Of a DNA stretch of 64,000 bases, positions 56,203 through 64,000 are shown piece after piece. Location of the stretch: positions 801,053 through 865,052 of the forward strand of contig NZ_SELQ01000001.1 in the NCBI RefSeq assembly GCF_004145405.1, read 5' to 3'. Both the position numbers and the translations under genes were made by a program. The DNA is from Salipiger sp. IMCC34102 (GTDB lineage Bacteria > Pseudomonadota > Alphaproteobacteria > Rhodobacterales > Rhodobacteraceae). Numbering within the stretch: the stretch's first letter is position 1; each line of letters begins with the position of its first letter. The notes under the pieces were generated by a model that did not search any database, was not told the origin of the DNA, and worked only from the letters and a program-made list of their open reading frames with translations.

Positions 56203-57522
56203 CTAGCGGGGAAGGACCAGTTCGGCCATCAGGCCGCCCAGCGTCCGAGATGTCGACAGGCGCAGCATTCCGCCGTGACCGCGTGCGATGTCCGACACGA
56301 TGGCGAGTCCCAGGCCCACGCCGGACCCCTTGTCCTGATTGCGCGCGGGGTCGAGCCGGGTGAAGGGGCGGACGGCCTCTTCATGCTGGTCGGCGGGAAT
56401 GCCTGGGCCGTCGTCCTCCACCGTGAACCGCAGGGTGCGGTCGGTCAGCGTCACCGACAGGACCGCCCGGTCGGCGTAGCGCAGCGCATTGCCGCACAGG
56501 TTGTCCAGGGCGCGGTGAATGGCGACGCCTCGCAAGGGAATCGCCTCGTCCCGGCCTTCCAGCGTCCCCAGCTTTAACCGACCGGACATGCGGGTGAAGT
56601 CCTCCACGACATCGCGGGCGATCCGGAACGGTGACACGGGGATCAGGTCGTCGGAGGCGTCCGAGCGCACGAAATCCAGGAAGGCGTCGAGCTGGCGCTG
56701 CATGTCGTCGACATCCCCGATCAAGGGCCGGGCGTCTTCTTCGTCCAGAAGCGACAGGCCTAGCCGCAGCCGGGTGAGTGGCGTGCGCAGGTCGTGGCTG
56801 ACGCCCGAAAGCATCATCGTGCGGGACTGGATCTGCCGTTCGAGCCGCGCGCGCATGTCGAGGAACGCCATGCCGGCGGCGCGCACCTCGGTCGCGCCGC
56901 TGGGGTGGTAGGGCGTGATCCGACCCTTGCCGTAGTCGGTCGCGGCGCGCGCCATGCGCTGGATCGGGCGCAGCTGGTTGCGCAGGAACAAAAAGGAGAT
57001 CGCCGTCAGGATCGCTCCCAGAACCACCATGATGACGATCAGCTGGTGCGGGTTCGAGGCCGAGGTCCGCCTCCGGTCCATCTCGGCCCGCAAGGGTCCG
57101 TGATCGGTGTCGAGCCAGAGGACGAGCCGTGACTTGTCGGCCATGGAGATCTCGGCGACCGATGGCACGCGCAGGCGCAGTTGGTCGGCCACGGTATCAC
57201 CGGTGAAATCGGACCACTCGCGGTCGTCGCCGACATCCGGGACGGTCTCGGCCCAGCGGGTCTGAATCTGAAGGGGGGCGGCGAATTCCGACACGGCGGC
57301 GGTTGCCTGCGCCTGCGTCCGTGCCGCGTTCGCCGTCTGGACGAGGTAGCGCAGTTCCAGGCTTACGGCGTCGGTCATTTGGCGCGTCACCCCGTCGAAG
57401 TGACGGTTGATGAACACGATCGAGACCAGGAGCTGCAGGATCAGGATCGGAAGGATCAGGATCAGGAACGCTCTGGGATAGAGGCCATTGGGCAGGTAGG
57501 GTTTGATGAACCGTTCGAACAT
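56203..57522 (-). CDS. EnvZ-like sensor histidine kinase
   Basis: A 439-residue inner-membrane kinase. Helix 1 (17-38) and helix 2 (161-181) frame a periplasmic domain of about 120 residues. A HAMP linker (182-235) leads to the H-box SGVSHDLRTPLTRLRLGL (His243), then NLCGNALRYAD, DDGPGIP and GSGVGLGLAI. Its architecture is that of EnvZ/osmosensor types. No response-regulator gene is adjacent, so its partner is elsewhere. The stop is 10 bases from uraH. Confidence 0.91.
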   Translation of the reverse strand: MFERFIKPYLPNGLYPRAFLILILPILILQLLVSIVFINRHFDGVTRQMTDAVSLELRYLVQTANAARTQAQATAAVSEFAAPLQIQTRWAETVPDVGDDREWSDFTGDTVADQLRLRVPSVAEISMADKSRLVLWLDTDHGPLRAEMDRRRTSASNPHQLIVIMVVLGAILTAISFLFLRNQLRPIQRMARAATDYGKGRITPYHPSGATEVRAAGMAFLDMRARLERQIQSRTMMLSGVSHDLRTPLTRLRLGLSLLDEEDARPLIGDVDDMQRQLDAFLDFVRSDASDDLIPVSPFRIARDVVEDFTRMSGRLKLGTLEGRDEAIPLRGVAIHRALDNLCGNALRYADRAVLSVTLTDRTLRFTVEDDGPGIPADQHEEAVRPFTRLDPARNQDKGSGVGLGLAIVSDIARGHGGMLRLSTSRTLGGLMAELVLPR

Positions 57523-57551
57523 GGGGCGGAGTCTAACGACGAGGGCCGGGG

Positions 57552-58463
57552 ATGGCGATGGACGGAATCGGGCAGCCCGGTGTGGCAGTCTCGCTGGAGC
57601 CGGGGCTGCGGCGGGTGCTGGCCCCGAACCCGTCGGCCATGACGGGGCCGGGCACCAACACCTACCTGCTGGGGGAGGGGGACGTCGTCGTGATCGACCC
57701 CGGCCCCGATCTGCCCGCCCATGCGCAGGCGCTGCGCGCGGCCATCGGGGCGGCGCGCGTCAGCCATGTCCTCGTGACCCATTCCCACCTCGACCATTCG
57801 CCACTGGCCGCCCGGCTGGCGTCCGAGACCGGCGCGCCCGTCCTGGCCTTCGGGCCGTCCGAGGCCGGGCGCAGCGCGGTCATGCAGCGGTTGGTGGCCC
57901 AGGGCTACGAAGGGGGCGGCGAAGGCGTGGACGCGCAGTTCGCGCCGGATCGCTGCCTCGCGGACGGAAAGGTGCTGGAGACGCCGGCGGGCCGGGTCGA
58001 GGTTCTTCATACGCCGGGTCACATGGGCAATCACCTGTGCTTCGGCTGGCGCGGGGCCTGGTTCTCGGGCGATCTGGTGATGGGTTGGACGACCTCGCTC
58101 GTCTCGCCGCCGGACGGGGATATTGCGGATTTCGTAGCCTCCTGCCAGCGGCTGGCGGACCGGGGCGCGCGCGTGCTCTATCCCGGTCACGGGGCGCCGG
58201 TCGCCGATCCTGCCGCGCGGATCGACTGGCTGGTCGCGCATCGCGCAGCGCGGCGGGCGGAGGTGCTGGCGGCGCTGGATCGTGGCCCCGCGACGGTCGA
58301 GGCCATCACCGCGCACGTCTATCGCGACGTGGACGAATCGCTTTGGCCCATCGCCGCGCGCAACGTGTTTGCCCAGTTGATCGACCTCGTGGCAGCAGAC
58401 GAGGTGGGGGCCGATCCCGGCCTCCATGTCGCGGCGACATTCGAGCGGACGCAAACCGCGTGA
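57552..58463 (+). CDS. MBL-fold metallo-hydrolase, LACTB2-like
   Basis: A 303-residue hydrolase with the metal site HSHLDHS (His77, His79, Asp81, His82), further ligands in HTPGHMGNH and the Asp of SGDLVMGW, and PGHGAP near the end, followed by a winged-helix-like tail. The PNPSAMTGPGTNTYLLG start resembles LACTB2-type proteins, which hydrolyse RNA or other substrates. The substrate here is unknown. ATG 57552 or 57558 may be the start. It is divergent from the kinase gene. Confidence 0.87.
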   Translation: MAMDGIGQPGVAVSLEPGLRRVLAPNPSAMTGPGTNTYLLGEGDVVVIDPGPDLPAHAQALRAAIGAARVSHVLVTHSHLDHSPLAARLASETGAPVLAFGPSEAGRSAVMQRLVAQGYEGGGEGVDAQFAPDRCLADGKVLETPAGRVEVLHTPGHMGNHLCFGWRGAWFSGDLVMGWTTSLVSPPDGDIADFVASCQRLADRGARVLYPGHGAPVADPAARIDWLVAHRAARRAEVLAALDRGPATVEAITAHVYRDVDESLWPIAARNVFAQLIDLVAADEVGADPGLHVAATFERTQTA

Positions 58464-58689
58464 CGGGACTAACGGGTCACGTTGCGGGGTTATCCGAGCA
58501 TTGCCGGAACGGTGGGTCTTGGGCGGGGAGTTGTCTTTCGCGGACGATCGCCTCTTTCGCGGGTTTCGTCCGTCGGTCATCCTCGCCGGATGAGTGTCGC
58601 GGGTCTCTGGTTGCAGGGGTGTTCGGCAGGCGGAAACTCCTGTGGAACCGACTTTCGAAGGACAAGTTGAGCAGGCTGGAGGCCGCGAG

Positions 58690-59301
58690 ATGAAGAAAGA
58701 AGAAGGTGCCCTCACCGAGATCGTCGCGGAACTGCAGCGCAGTGCCGAGGATACGAAGGGCGACAAGGTCGAGGTCGGCCACTTGGTCGATGCACTCGAC
58801 CAGCGCGGCTACGGCCCCGCGCTCGCCATCCTGCCGCTCGTCGAGATTTCCCCCCTGGGCGGGATCCCGGGGTTCCCGACGTTCCTCGCCTTGACGCTGG
58901 CGGCGATCACCGTGCGGCTGCTCATGGGCTACGAGCATTTCTGGGTCCCCGACTGGCTCCGGCGGAAGAGGCTCGACTCCGACCGGGTGATGAAATCGGT
59001 GAAATGGCTGAAGCCGATCTCGATGCGGATCGACGCCAAGCTGCAGGAACGGCTGTCGATGTTCGCCGGTTCGGCCGGGCGCAGCGCGGCGTGCGTCGTG
59101 ATCCTGTGTCTTCTGGTGACCGTTCCGCCGCTTGAACTTGTGCCGTTCGCCACCACCGTGCCGATGGTCGTCATCGCGGTTTTCGGGCTGGGCCTGCTCT
59201 ACCGCGACGGCCTGCTGCTGCTCCTGGGGTTCATCGGGGCCGCCGGAGCACTTGTCGCCGGGATCAACACGTTGCCCGGATCAGGCCTTCCGTTCTTCTG
59301 A
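58690..59301 (+). CDS. ExoD-family exopolysaccharide synthesis protein
   Basis: A 203-residue protein with three or four membrane helices. The segments GYGPALAILPLVEISPLGGIPG, RLLMGYEHFWVPDWLRR and SMRIDAKLQERLSMF are those of ExoD, first described for exopolysaccharide and alkaline tolerance in Rhizobium. The mechanism is unknown. ATG 58690 is the clear start before MKKEEGALTEI. It is a single gene. Confidence 0.88.
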   Translation: MKKEEGALTEIVAELQRSAEDTKGDKVEVGHLVDALDQRGYGPALAILPLVEISPLGGIPGFPTFLALTLAAITVRLLMGYEHFWVPDWLRRKRLDSDRVMKSVKWLKPISMRIDAKLQERLSMFAGSAGRSAACVVILCLLVTVPPLELVPFATTVPMVVIAVFGLGLLYRDGLLLLLGFIGAAGALVAGINTLPGSGLPFF

Positions 59302-59401
59302 CGCGCTCAGAACTCATGGCCGCCGCCCGGTGGACCTTCCTAAACCGATCCTCGATCAAAAGCCCGCCCGGACAGGGGCGGCCTTTCCTCCACTGCCGGT
59401 C

Positions 59402-60004
59402 TCAAGCCGCTGGACAGGCGGCGCCGGTGTCGATCCAGGCTTGCGTCAATTCACCGAAGATTTCTTGCGTGCCGGGGGCCGGTTCGCGCCCCGCGCCCGG
59501 CTCCCACCCCCAGCCGACGAGGCCGTCCTCTGCGTTGTGCTCGTGCAACTCGGCCAGGGTGCGGCCACCGTTGCGCTCCGGGTCCTTGAGCTGGGCGCAG
59601 ACCTCCGCCGGGGTCAGGCCGATCCAGCCCGTCTCGATCGGCGCGAGGTGCCAGGGCACATGGCCGGGAATCGAGCCCGCTCCGGTGGTATAGGCCACGT
59701 TTTCCGGCCCGTGGCAGGTCGAGCAACGCATCCCGGGCGCACCCATGCCGCCATCGCCGCGCACGACGGGCGGGTTGTGCAGGGCCAAGTCGTCGCCTTG
59801 CCGGGGGATGTTGTCGACCGGGTGGCAGTTCAGGCACCGCGGGTGAGAGATGACGGCGAACATCTCCTCGAAGAGCGCGGTGGAGCGTTCGGTCTCGTCC
59901 GCGATGGCCGCGAATTCATTGACGGTGCGCAGTCCGTTCACGGTCTCGGCGAAGGCGGGGGCGGCCAGCAGGGCCAGCGCGCCTGTAAGGGCAATCGGTT
60001 TCAT
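59402..60004 (-). CDS. Diheme c-type cytochrome of an IorAB-type dehydrogenase
   Basis: A 200-residue periplasmic cytochrome: signal peptide 1-19 (ending PAFA), haem motifs CLNCH (57-61) and CSTCH (94-98), with conserved [13 protein letters not shown] and GMRCSTCHG contexts. It is separated by four bases from the molybdenum-hydroxylase large subunit gene and probably takes its electrons. The haem motifs are direct; the partner is inferred from the tight operon. Confidence 0.88.
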   Translation of the reverse strand: MKPIALTGALALLAAPAFAETVNGLRTVNEFAAIADETERSTALFEEMFAVISHPRCLNCHPVDNIPRQGDDLALHNPPVVRGDGGMGAPGMRCSTCHGPENVAYTTGAGSIPGHVPWHLAPIETGWIGLTPAEVCAQLKDPERNGGRTLAELHEHNAEDGLVGWGWEPGAGREPAPGTQEIFGELTQAWIDTGAACPAA

Positions 60005-60008
60005 GGGC

Positions 60009-62177
60009 TCAGGCTCCGGCGCGGGCAGAAAATGGAAGGGTGGTGACGGTCTCGCCCGTGAGCGCGCGCCAGGCATTGGCGAGGGCGGGACCGATGGGCG
60101 GCGTGCCGGGTTCGCCGACACCGGTGGGATCGGCGTCGGAGGGGATGATCTCGACGTGGATCTGCGGCATCTCGGTGATGCGCAGCATTCGGTAGGTGTC
60201 GAAGTTGTCCTCCTGCACGATGCCGCCGTCGCCCAGCGTGATCGCGTTGTGCAGCACGGTGCCGAGGCCGTAGCCGATGCCGCCCTCGATCTGCGCGCGG
60301 ATCACGTTGGGATTCACCGCGACGCCGCAATCGACCGCCGCCCAGACGTTGGTCACACGGGGCTGGCCGCCGCGATCCTCGACCTCGACCACCTGCGCGA
60401 CATAGGTGTTGAAGGATTCGTGCAGCGCGACGCCGTAGCCCTTGCCGTCCTTTACGCGGGTGCCATCCCATCCGGCCATCTCGGCCGCCTTTTCCAGCAC
60501 GGCCCGGTCACGGCCCATGTCGCCGCGCAGCAGGTCGAGCCGGCCTTGCACGGGGTCCTTGCCGCCCATCTCCAGCAGGCGATCGAGGAAGACCTCAGTG
60601 GCATAGCCGGTATGGCTGTGCCCGACCGAGCGCCACCAGAGCACCGGCACCGGGCTTTCGGCGCGGACCCAGTCGACGGTCATGTCGGCCAGATCGTAGG
60701 GCATCTTCGTCGCCCCCTCGTAGGATGTCGGGTCGAGCCCGCCCTGCATCATCTGTTCCATCGGGGTGCCTGCCATGATCGACTGGTTGACCACCGTGTC
60801 GTGCCAGCCCGCGATGTTGCCTTCGGCGTCGAGCCCGCCGCGCATCCGGTGGACGGTCATGGGGCGGTAATAGCCACCTTGCAGGTCGTCCTCGCGGGTC
60901 CAGACCAGTTTCCATGCGCCATTCCCGCCCGCGGCGGCGGCGATGGCCCCGATCTCGGCCCCGATCTGGGCGGAGGGCTGCGCGCGCCGCCCGAAGGAGC
61001 CACCGGCCAGCATGACCTCCATCCGGACGTCCTGCGGGTTCATCCCCAAGGCGCCCGCGATGGCCCCGTTGTCGAAGCCGGGAAATTGCCAGCCGCCCCA
61101 TGCGGTGGCGCGGCCGTCCTTCACCTCGAGCACCGCGTCGAGCGGTTCCATCGGCGCATGGGCGAGATAGGGAAAGCGGAACTCCATCTCCAGCGTCTGC
61201 GCCGCACCGCCGAGGGCCGCGTCCGAATCCCCGACCGTTTCGGCCGGCAGGCGGTCGCCGGTCGTGGCGAGGGCCGCGAAATCCTCCATCATCTGCGCGC
61301 TGCTGCGGGTCTCTGCCTTGCTGCTGTCCCACTCGACCGACAACCTCGCACGTCCCTTGAGGGCCGCAGCGGTGGAGGTTGCGTAGACGGCCACCCCCTG
61401 CGGAATCTGCCGGACGGCCGTGACGCCCGGCACCGCCAGCGCCGCGCGATCGTCGTAGCTTGCGACCGCGCCGCCCAGCATCGGCGGGTGCCGGACGACG
61501 ACGGTCTCCATCCCCTCGCGGTAGACGTCCATCGTGAAGGTCGCGGTGCCTGTGGATTTCGCCACGGTGTCGAGCTTGGGCCTGTCGGTGCCGATGTAGA
61601 CGAACCGGGAGGGATCCTTGAGCACCGGATCCTCCGGCGGGGTCAGGTTCGAGGCCTTGGCCGCGAGCGGGCCGAAGGACGAGGTCTTGGCACCGTGGCT
61701 GACGACCCCCTTGAAGATCGAGACCTCTTCGGCAGGCACGTCCCACTCGGCGGCCGCGGCCTGCACCAGCATTGCGCGGGCCGCCGCACCCGCCTTGCGC
61801 ATCTGGGTGTAGCTGTTGGCGATGGCGGTGGATCCGCCGGTGCCCTGCAGGCCGAAGAGCAGGTTCTTGTAGGTCTCGTTGTCCAATGGTGCGGATTCGG
61901 CGCGCATCTGCGACCAGTCGGCGTCGAGCTCTTCGGCCACCAGCGTGGCAAGCCCGGTATAGGGGCCCTGGCCCATCTCGATGTGCTTGATCATGACGGT
62001 GACGGTGTCGTCCGGCAGAATGCGGATGAAGGCGTTGGGCGCGAAGCCGCCCGCGCCATCGCCCGCAAAGGCGGTGGCGGCGCCCGATTGCGCACGACCG
62101 GGCAGGGGCAGGGTGGTGGCGATGGCGATACCGGCGGCGGAGGCCAGGAACTGGCGGCGGGACTGTGTCATGTTCAT
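60009..62177 (-). CDS. IorB-like molybdenum hydroxylase large subunit
   Basis: A 722-residue xanthine-oxidase-family subunit with a twin-arginine signal ([15 protein letters not shown], about 5-30), so the enzyme is exported folded with its small subunit. Molybdenum-cofactor motifs include [31 protein letters not shown] and the terminal [18 protein letters not shown], with the active-site Glu. It is related to isoquinoline 1-oxidoreductase and aldehyde dehydrogenases of this group; the substrate is unknown. The start overlaps the small-subunit stop (ATGA). Confidence 0.9.
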   Translation of the reverse strand: MNMTQSRRQFLASAAGIAIATTLPLPGRAQSGAATAFAGDGAGGFAPNAFIRILPDDTVTVMIKHIEMGQGPYTGLATLVAEELDADWSQMRAESAPLDNETYKNLLFGLQGTGGSTAIANSYTQMRKAGAAARAMLVQAAAAEWDVPAEEVSIFKGVVSHGAKTSSFGPLAAKASNLTPPEDPVLKDPSRFVYIGTDRPKLDTVAKSTGTATFTMDVYREGMETVVVRHPPMLGGAVASYDDRAALAVPGVTAVRQIPQGVAVYATSTAAALKGRARLSVEWDSSKAETRSSAQMMEDFAALATTGDRLPAETVGDSDAALGGAAQTLEMEFRFPYLAHAPMEPLDAVLEVKDGRATAWGGWQFPGFDNGAIAGALGMNPQDVRMEVMLAGGSFGRRAQPSAQIGAEIGAIAAAAGGNGAWKLVWTREDDLQGGYYRPMTVHRMRGGLDAEGNIAGWHDTVVNQSIMAGTPMEQMMQGGLDPTSYEGATKMPYDLADMTVDWVRAESPVPVLWWRSVGHSHTGYATEVFLDRLLEMGGKDPVQGRLDLLRGDMGRDRAVLEKAAEMAGWDGTRVKDGKGYGVALHESFNTYVAQVVEVEDRGGQPRVTNVWAAVDCGVAVNPNVIRAQIEGGIGYGLGTVLHNAITLGDGGIVQEDNFDTYRMLRITEMPQIHVEIIPSDADPTGVGEPGTPPIGPALANAWRALTGETVTTLPFSARAGA

Positions 62178-62632
62178 GCCTCCAGCGCCTTCGCGGCGTC
62201 CTTGATGCCCTGCCGGATGCGCTGGTAGGTGGCGCAGCGGCAGATGTTGCCCGCCATGGCGCGGTCGATGTCCTCGTCCGTGGGGTCCGGGATCTCGTAG
62301 AGAAGCGCGCTGGCGCTGACGATCTGGCCGGACTGGCACCAGCCGCACTGCGGCACGTCGAGCGCCTCCCATGCGGCCAGGACGGCCTGCGATTCCGGCG
62401 TGTCGAGCCCTTCGATCGTGGTGATGTTCGCGCCCTCGACGGCCGAGACCGGCGTCACGCAGGACCGCCGGGTCGTGCCGTCCATCATCACGGTGCAGGC
62501 CCCGCATTGCGCGACCCCGCAGCCGAACTTGGTGCCGGTCAGGCGCAGCTCGTCGCGCAAGACCCACAGGAGCGGCGTATCTTCGGGCACGTCGACCGTG
62601 CGCTCCTCTCCGTTCACGGTGAAAGTGGCCAT
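62174..62632 (-). CDS. IorA-like [2Fe-2S] small subunit
   Basis: A 152-residue iron-sulfur subunit. The plant-ferredoxin-type cluster is held by Cys38, Cys43, Cys46 and Cys58 ([17 protein letters not shown]), and the second cluster by Cys96, Cys99, Cys131 and Cys133 (QCGWCQSGQ and GNICRCATY). It carries electrons from the molybdenum site. It is the first gene of the three-gene unit that ends with the cytochrome. Confidence 0.94.
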   Translation of the reverse strand: MATFTVNGEERTVDVPEDTPLLWVLRDELRLTGTKFGCGVAQCGACTVMMDGTTRRSCVTPVSAVEGANITTIEGLDTPESQAVLAAWEALDVPQCGWCQSGQIVSASALLYEIPDPTDEDIDRAMAGNICRCATYQRIRQGIKDAAKALEA

Positions 62633-62710
62633 GGGGTCCTCCGCGGTTTTCGGGTCATGAAGATGAGGCGATCATTAGGCGCGCTTCGCTGGCGTCGCGC
62701 AAGTCCCGCG

Positions 62711-63589
62711 TCACGGCAGTGCCAGATCCGTGACCACCGCGTAGTGGTCGGACGGGTAGCGCCCGTCGAACGTCCGCCGTTGCACCTGTGGCGGGCCCAC
62801 GACGTGCACGGGTCCCGCGGTCGCCACGTGATCGATCGCACCGAAGAGATCGATCCCCCGGTTGAGGTGATAGGTCGATCCCGGCACGTCGGCGAACCGC
62901 AGACCCGCCGCTCGGAAGATCTGCACCGTCTTCGACCCCGCCAGGGCATTGAGGTCGCCCGCCAGGACCACCGCTTCCCCCGCCGCAAGGCGCGGGGCCA
63001 TGCGCTCGACCGTCAGGGCGGCGGACTTCAGGCGGTTCGACCCCGACTTGTACTCGAGATGCACGTTATAGACCGTCAGACGCCGTCCGGTGGCCCGGTC
63101 GCGGAACTGCGCCCAGCTTGCAAAGGCCGGCCAACTTCCGTCGAAGGTGCGCGAGTAGATGACGTCCGGCGTGTCGGCGAAGAAGAACCATCCCTGGTCC
63201 AGCATCTCCAGCCGGTCGGTGCGGTAGAAGATCGGCTGGGTGGAGGGGAATGTCGCGGAAGGTCCGTTCGCGCCCGCCGCATAGCCGGGATTGCGCGCCA
63301 GAAGCCAGTCGCGGGCAAGATTGATGTCGAAGGAATCGCCGCGACCGAAGCTCTCCATCTCCTGGAAGGCGACGATGTCCGCATCCAGCGCCTTGAAGGC
63401 CAGATCGACGGAGGTCTTGCGGTCCTCCCAGTCGGGAAGGGACCAGGCCCCCTCGGCGGCATTGAGTGAAATGTAATGGATGTTCTGCGTCGCGAACCGC
63501 AGCGTGCCTTCAGGCACTGGCCCGATGGGGGCAGCCGGGCCGCCGCAAGCTGCAAGGATCAGCAGGCCGAACAGTAAAAGAGAACGCAT
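62711..63589 (-). CDS. Endonuclease/exonuclease/phosphatase-fold lipoprotein
   Basis: A 292-residue lipoprotein with signal MRSLLLFGLLILAACGG (lipobox LILAAC, Cys15). The EEP fold shows FATQNIHYI, DIVAFQEMESF (catalytic Glu), YNVHLEY, VVLAGDLNAL and IDHVAT with SDHYAVV at the end. Such secreted members include nucleases and phosphodiesterases that could scavenge extracellular phosphorus or nucleic acids. The substrate is unknown. It is a single gene. Confidence 0.86.
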   Translation of the reverse strand: MRSLLLFGLLILAACGGPAAPIGPVPEGTLRFATQNIHYISLNAAEGAWSLPDWEDRKTSVDLAFKALDADIVAFQEMESFGRGDSFDINLARDWLLARNPGYAAGANGPSATFPSTQPIFYRTDRLEMLDQGWFFFADTPDVIYSRTFDGSWPAFASWAQFRDRATGRRLTVYNVHLEYKSGSNRLKSAALTVERMAPRLAAGEAVVLAGDLNALAGSKTVQIFRAAGLRFADVPGSTYHLNRGIDLFGAIDHVATAGPVHVVGPPQVQRRTFDGRYPSDHYAVVTDLALP

Positions 63590-63698
63590 GCAGAGGCCTT
63601 CGGGTGAGGGTGACTTGATGGTGTGTAGGGCAAACCTACCAGATTTTGTGCAGTCCGAAACTTTTTGCTCGGATTCGCGATTTTTCTGAAAAAGCCTC

Positions 63699-63727
63699 TT
63701 GCGGGTCCCCGACCCTATCCGTAAATA
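63699..63727 (+). promoter_or_regulatory. Strong promoter, possibly of an rRNA operon
   Basis: TTGCGG (63699-63704) and TAAATA (63722-63727) are separated by 17 bases. AT-rich sequence of UP-element type precedes it, and a GC-rich discriminator CCCCTCACC follows, as at stringently controlled stable-RNA promoters. Transcription would start near 63734. Confidence 0.55.
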
Positions 63728-63893
63728 GCCCCTCACCGGCGGCGCAGAGATGCACCAACGGGACGCAGACCGGGACGAACGCCAAGGCGGACAGATCGGA
63801 ACGCGGAGAAGTTCGAGGATTGACGAGGCGGGGCGCGCCGGACTATAGGGCGCATCTGGTCTTCTTTGGCCCTCACGTTGTTTGAAATTGCTA

Positions 63894-63909
63894 ATATCTG
63901 AAGAGATAT
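63894..63909 (+). other. Small leader hairpin
   Basis: Six-base arms ATATCT and AGATAT flank a GAAG loop. It lies in the presumed leader and could be part of an rRNA antitermination or processing region. This is seen only as an inverted repeat. Confidence 0.4.
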
Positions 63910-64000
63910 GTGGGCGGTTTGTGTTTGTCGAAGTTCGATGGATCAGACGTCTGTGTATCGCGCTCTTAGGGTGATGTCCCCGTGATGTTTCCCGATTATG

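Larger units (their letters stand above)
63590..64000. other. Final intergenic region: promoter and leader of a gene beyond the window
   Basis: No coding gene is apparent in these 411 bases. An AT-rich stretch (63655-63698) is followed by a well-spaced promoter, then about 270 bases of leader that contain a short hairpin. The leader wording from 63881 (AATATCTGAAGAGATATGTGGGCGG, quoted in part) resembles the rRNA leader I associate with this family. The transcript would run out of the window on the plus strand. Confidence 0.5.

Noticed and set aside
58630..58680. GGAAC-N16-AGTT before exoD as an EcfG-type stress promoter
   Set aside because: The -10 element has a mismatch, and many members of this family lack the EcfG system; too weak to report.
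60595..61746. 383-codon frame on the same strand within the iorB gene
   Set aside because: It is a shifted frame of a certain gene, dominated by Arg and Gly.

Overview
The window is high-GC, gene-dense DNA of an aerobic alphaproteobacterium, almost certainly a Rhodobacteraceae (Rhodobacter/Roseobacter-type) chromosome. The grounds are sdhCDAB and sucCDAB-lpd-mdh lying together with ethylmalonyl-CoA pathway genes (ccr, ecm, mch, mcl2), as I recall for Rhodobacter sphaeroides; a FYDLN acid-rich protein; NnrU; an H-NS/HvrA-like protein; a LuxR regulator preceded by a small ORF; and two TRAP permeases with a DctP-type binding protein. I saw no IS elements, prophage genes, CRISPR array or plasmid functions. 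All assignments come from reading the sequence; no database search was run.

Layout. 1-1941: end of an alternative cytochrome oxidase operon (membrane protein, CtaG-like factor, triheme cytochrome c). 2091-7624: xylulokinase, lytic transglycosylase, stand-alone BLUF photoreceptor, tRNA-Ala(GGC), FYDLN protein, YgjP-like metallopeptidase and GntR regulator. 7898-26523: the central-carbon block. It has a minus-strand operon sucC-lipoprotein-sucD-sucA-sucB-small ORF-MAPEG-lpd, then mdh, a TauE permease, an Asp/Met-repeat PRC-barrel protein, and a plus-strand run mcl2-nnrU-DUF1737-mch followed by sdhC-sdhD-sdhA-lipoprotein-sdhB. 26745-33298: deoD, a DUF4329-type protein, an H-NS-like protein, ecm, an acyltransferase and ccr. 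33461-36048: small ORF plus LuxR regulator, and a RecD-like helicase. 36064-42557: glycogen genes glgC-glgA-glgX-pgm. 43001-49656: LpxR-like protein, Hint-domain protein, a GcvH-like protein without its lipoyl lysine, a class III aminotransferase and cydAB with a DUF2474 peptide. 49758-63589: AI-2E transporter family protein, flavin-split-barrel protein, TRAP transporter, allA/uraH, sensor kinase, MBL hydrolase, ExoD, an IorAB-type molybdenum hydroxylase with its cytochrome, and an endonuclease/phosphatase lipoprotein. The last 400 bases look like a promoter and leader, possibly of an rRNA operon.

Functionally the core is acetyl-CoA metabolism. The TCA enzymes from 2-oxoglutarate to oxaloacetate sit beside the ethylmalonyl-CoA pathway, which replaces the glyoxylate bypass for growth on C2 compounds. 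The most noteworthy regulatory signal is a pair of GTGATCAC palindromes set exactly 21 bp apart upstream of both the suc and the sdh operons, pointing to one unidentified regulator. Other points worth following are the lysine-less GcvH, envelope lipoproteins embedded between TCA enzyme genes, perfect hairpins between suc cistrons, and an enlarged TRAP permease.
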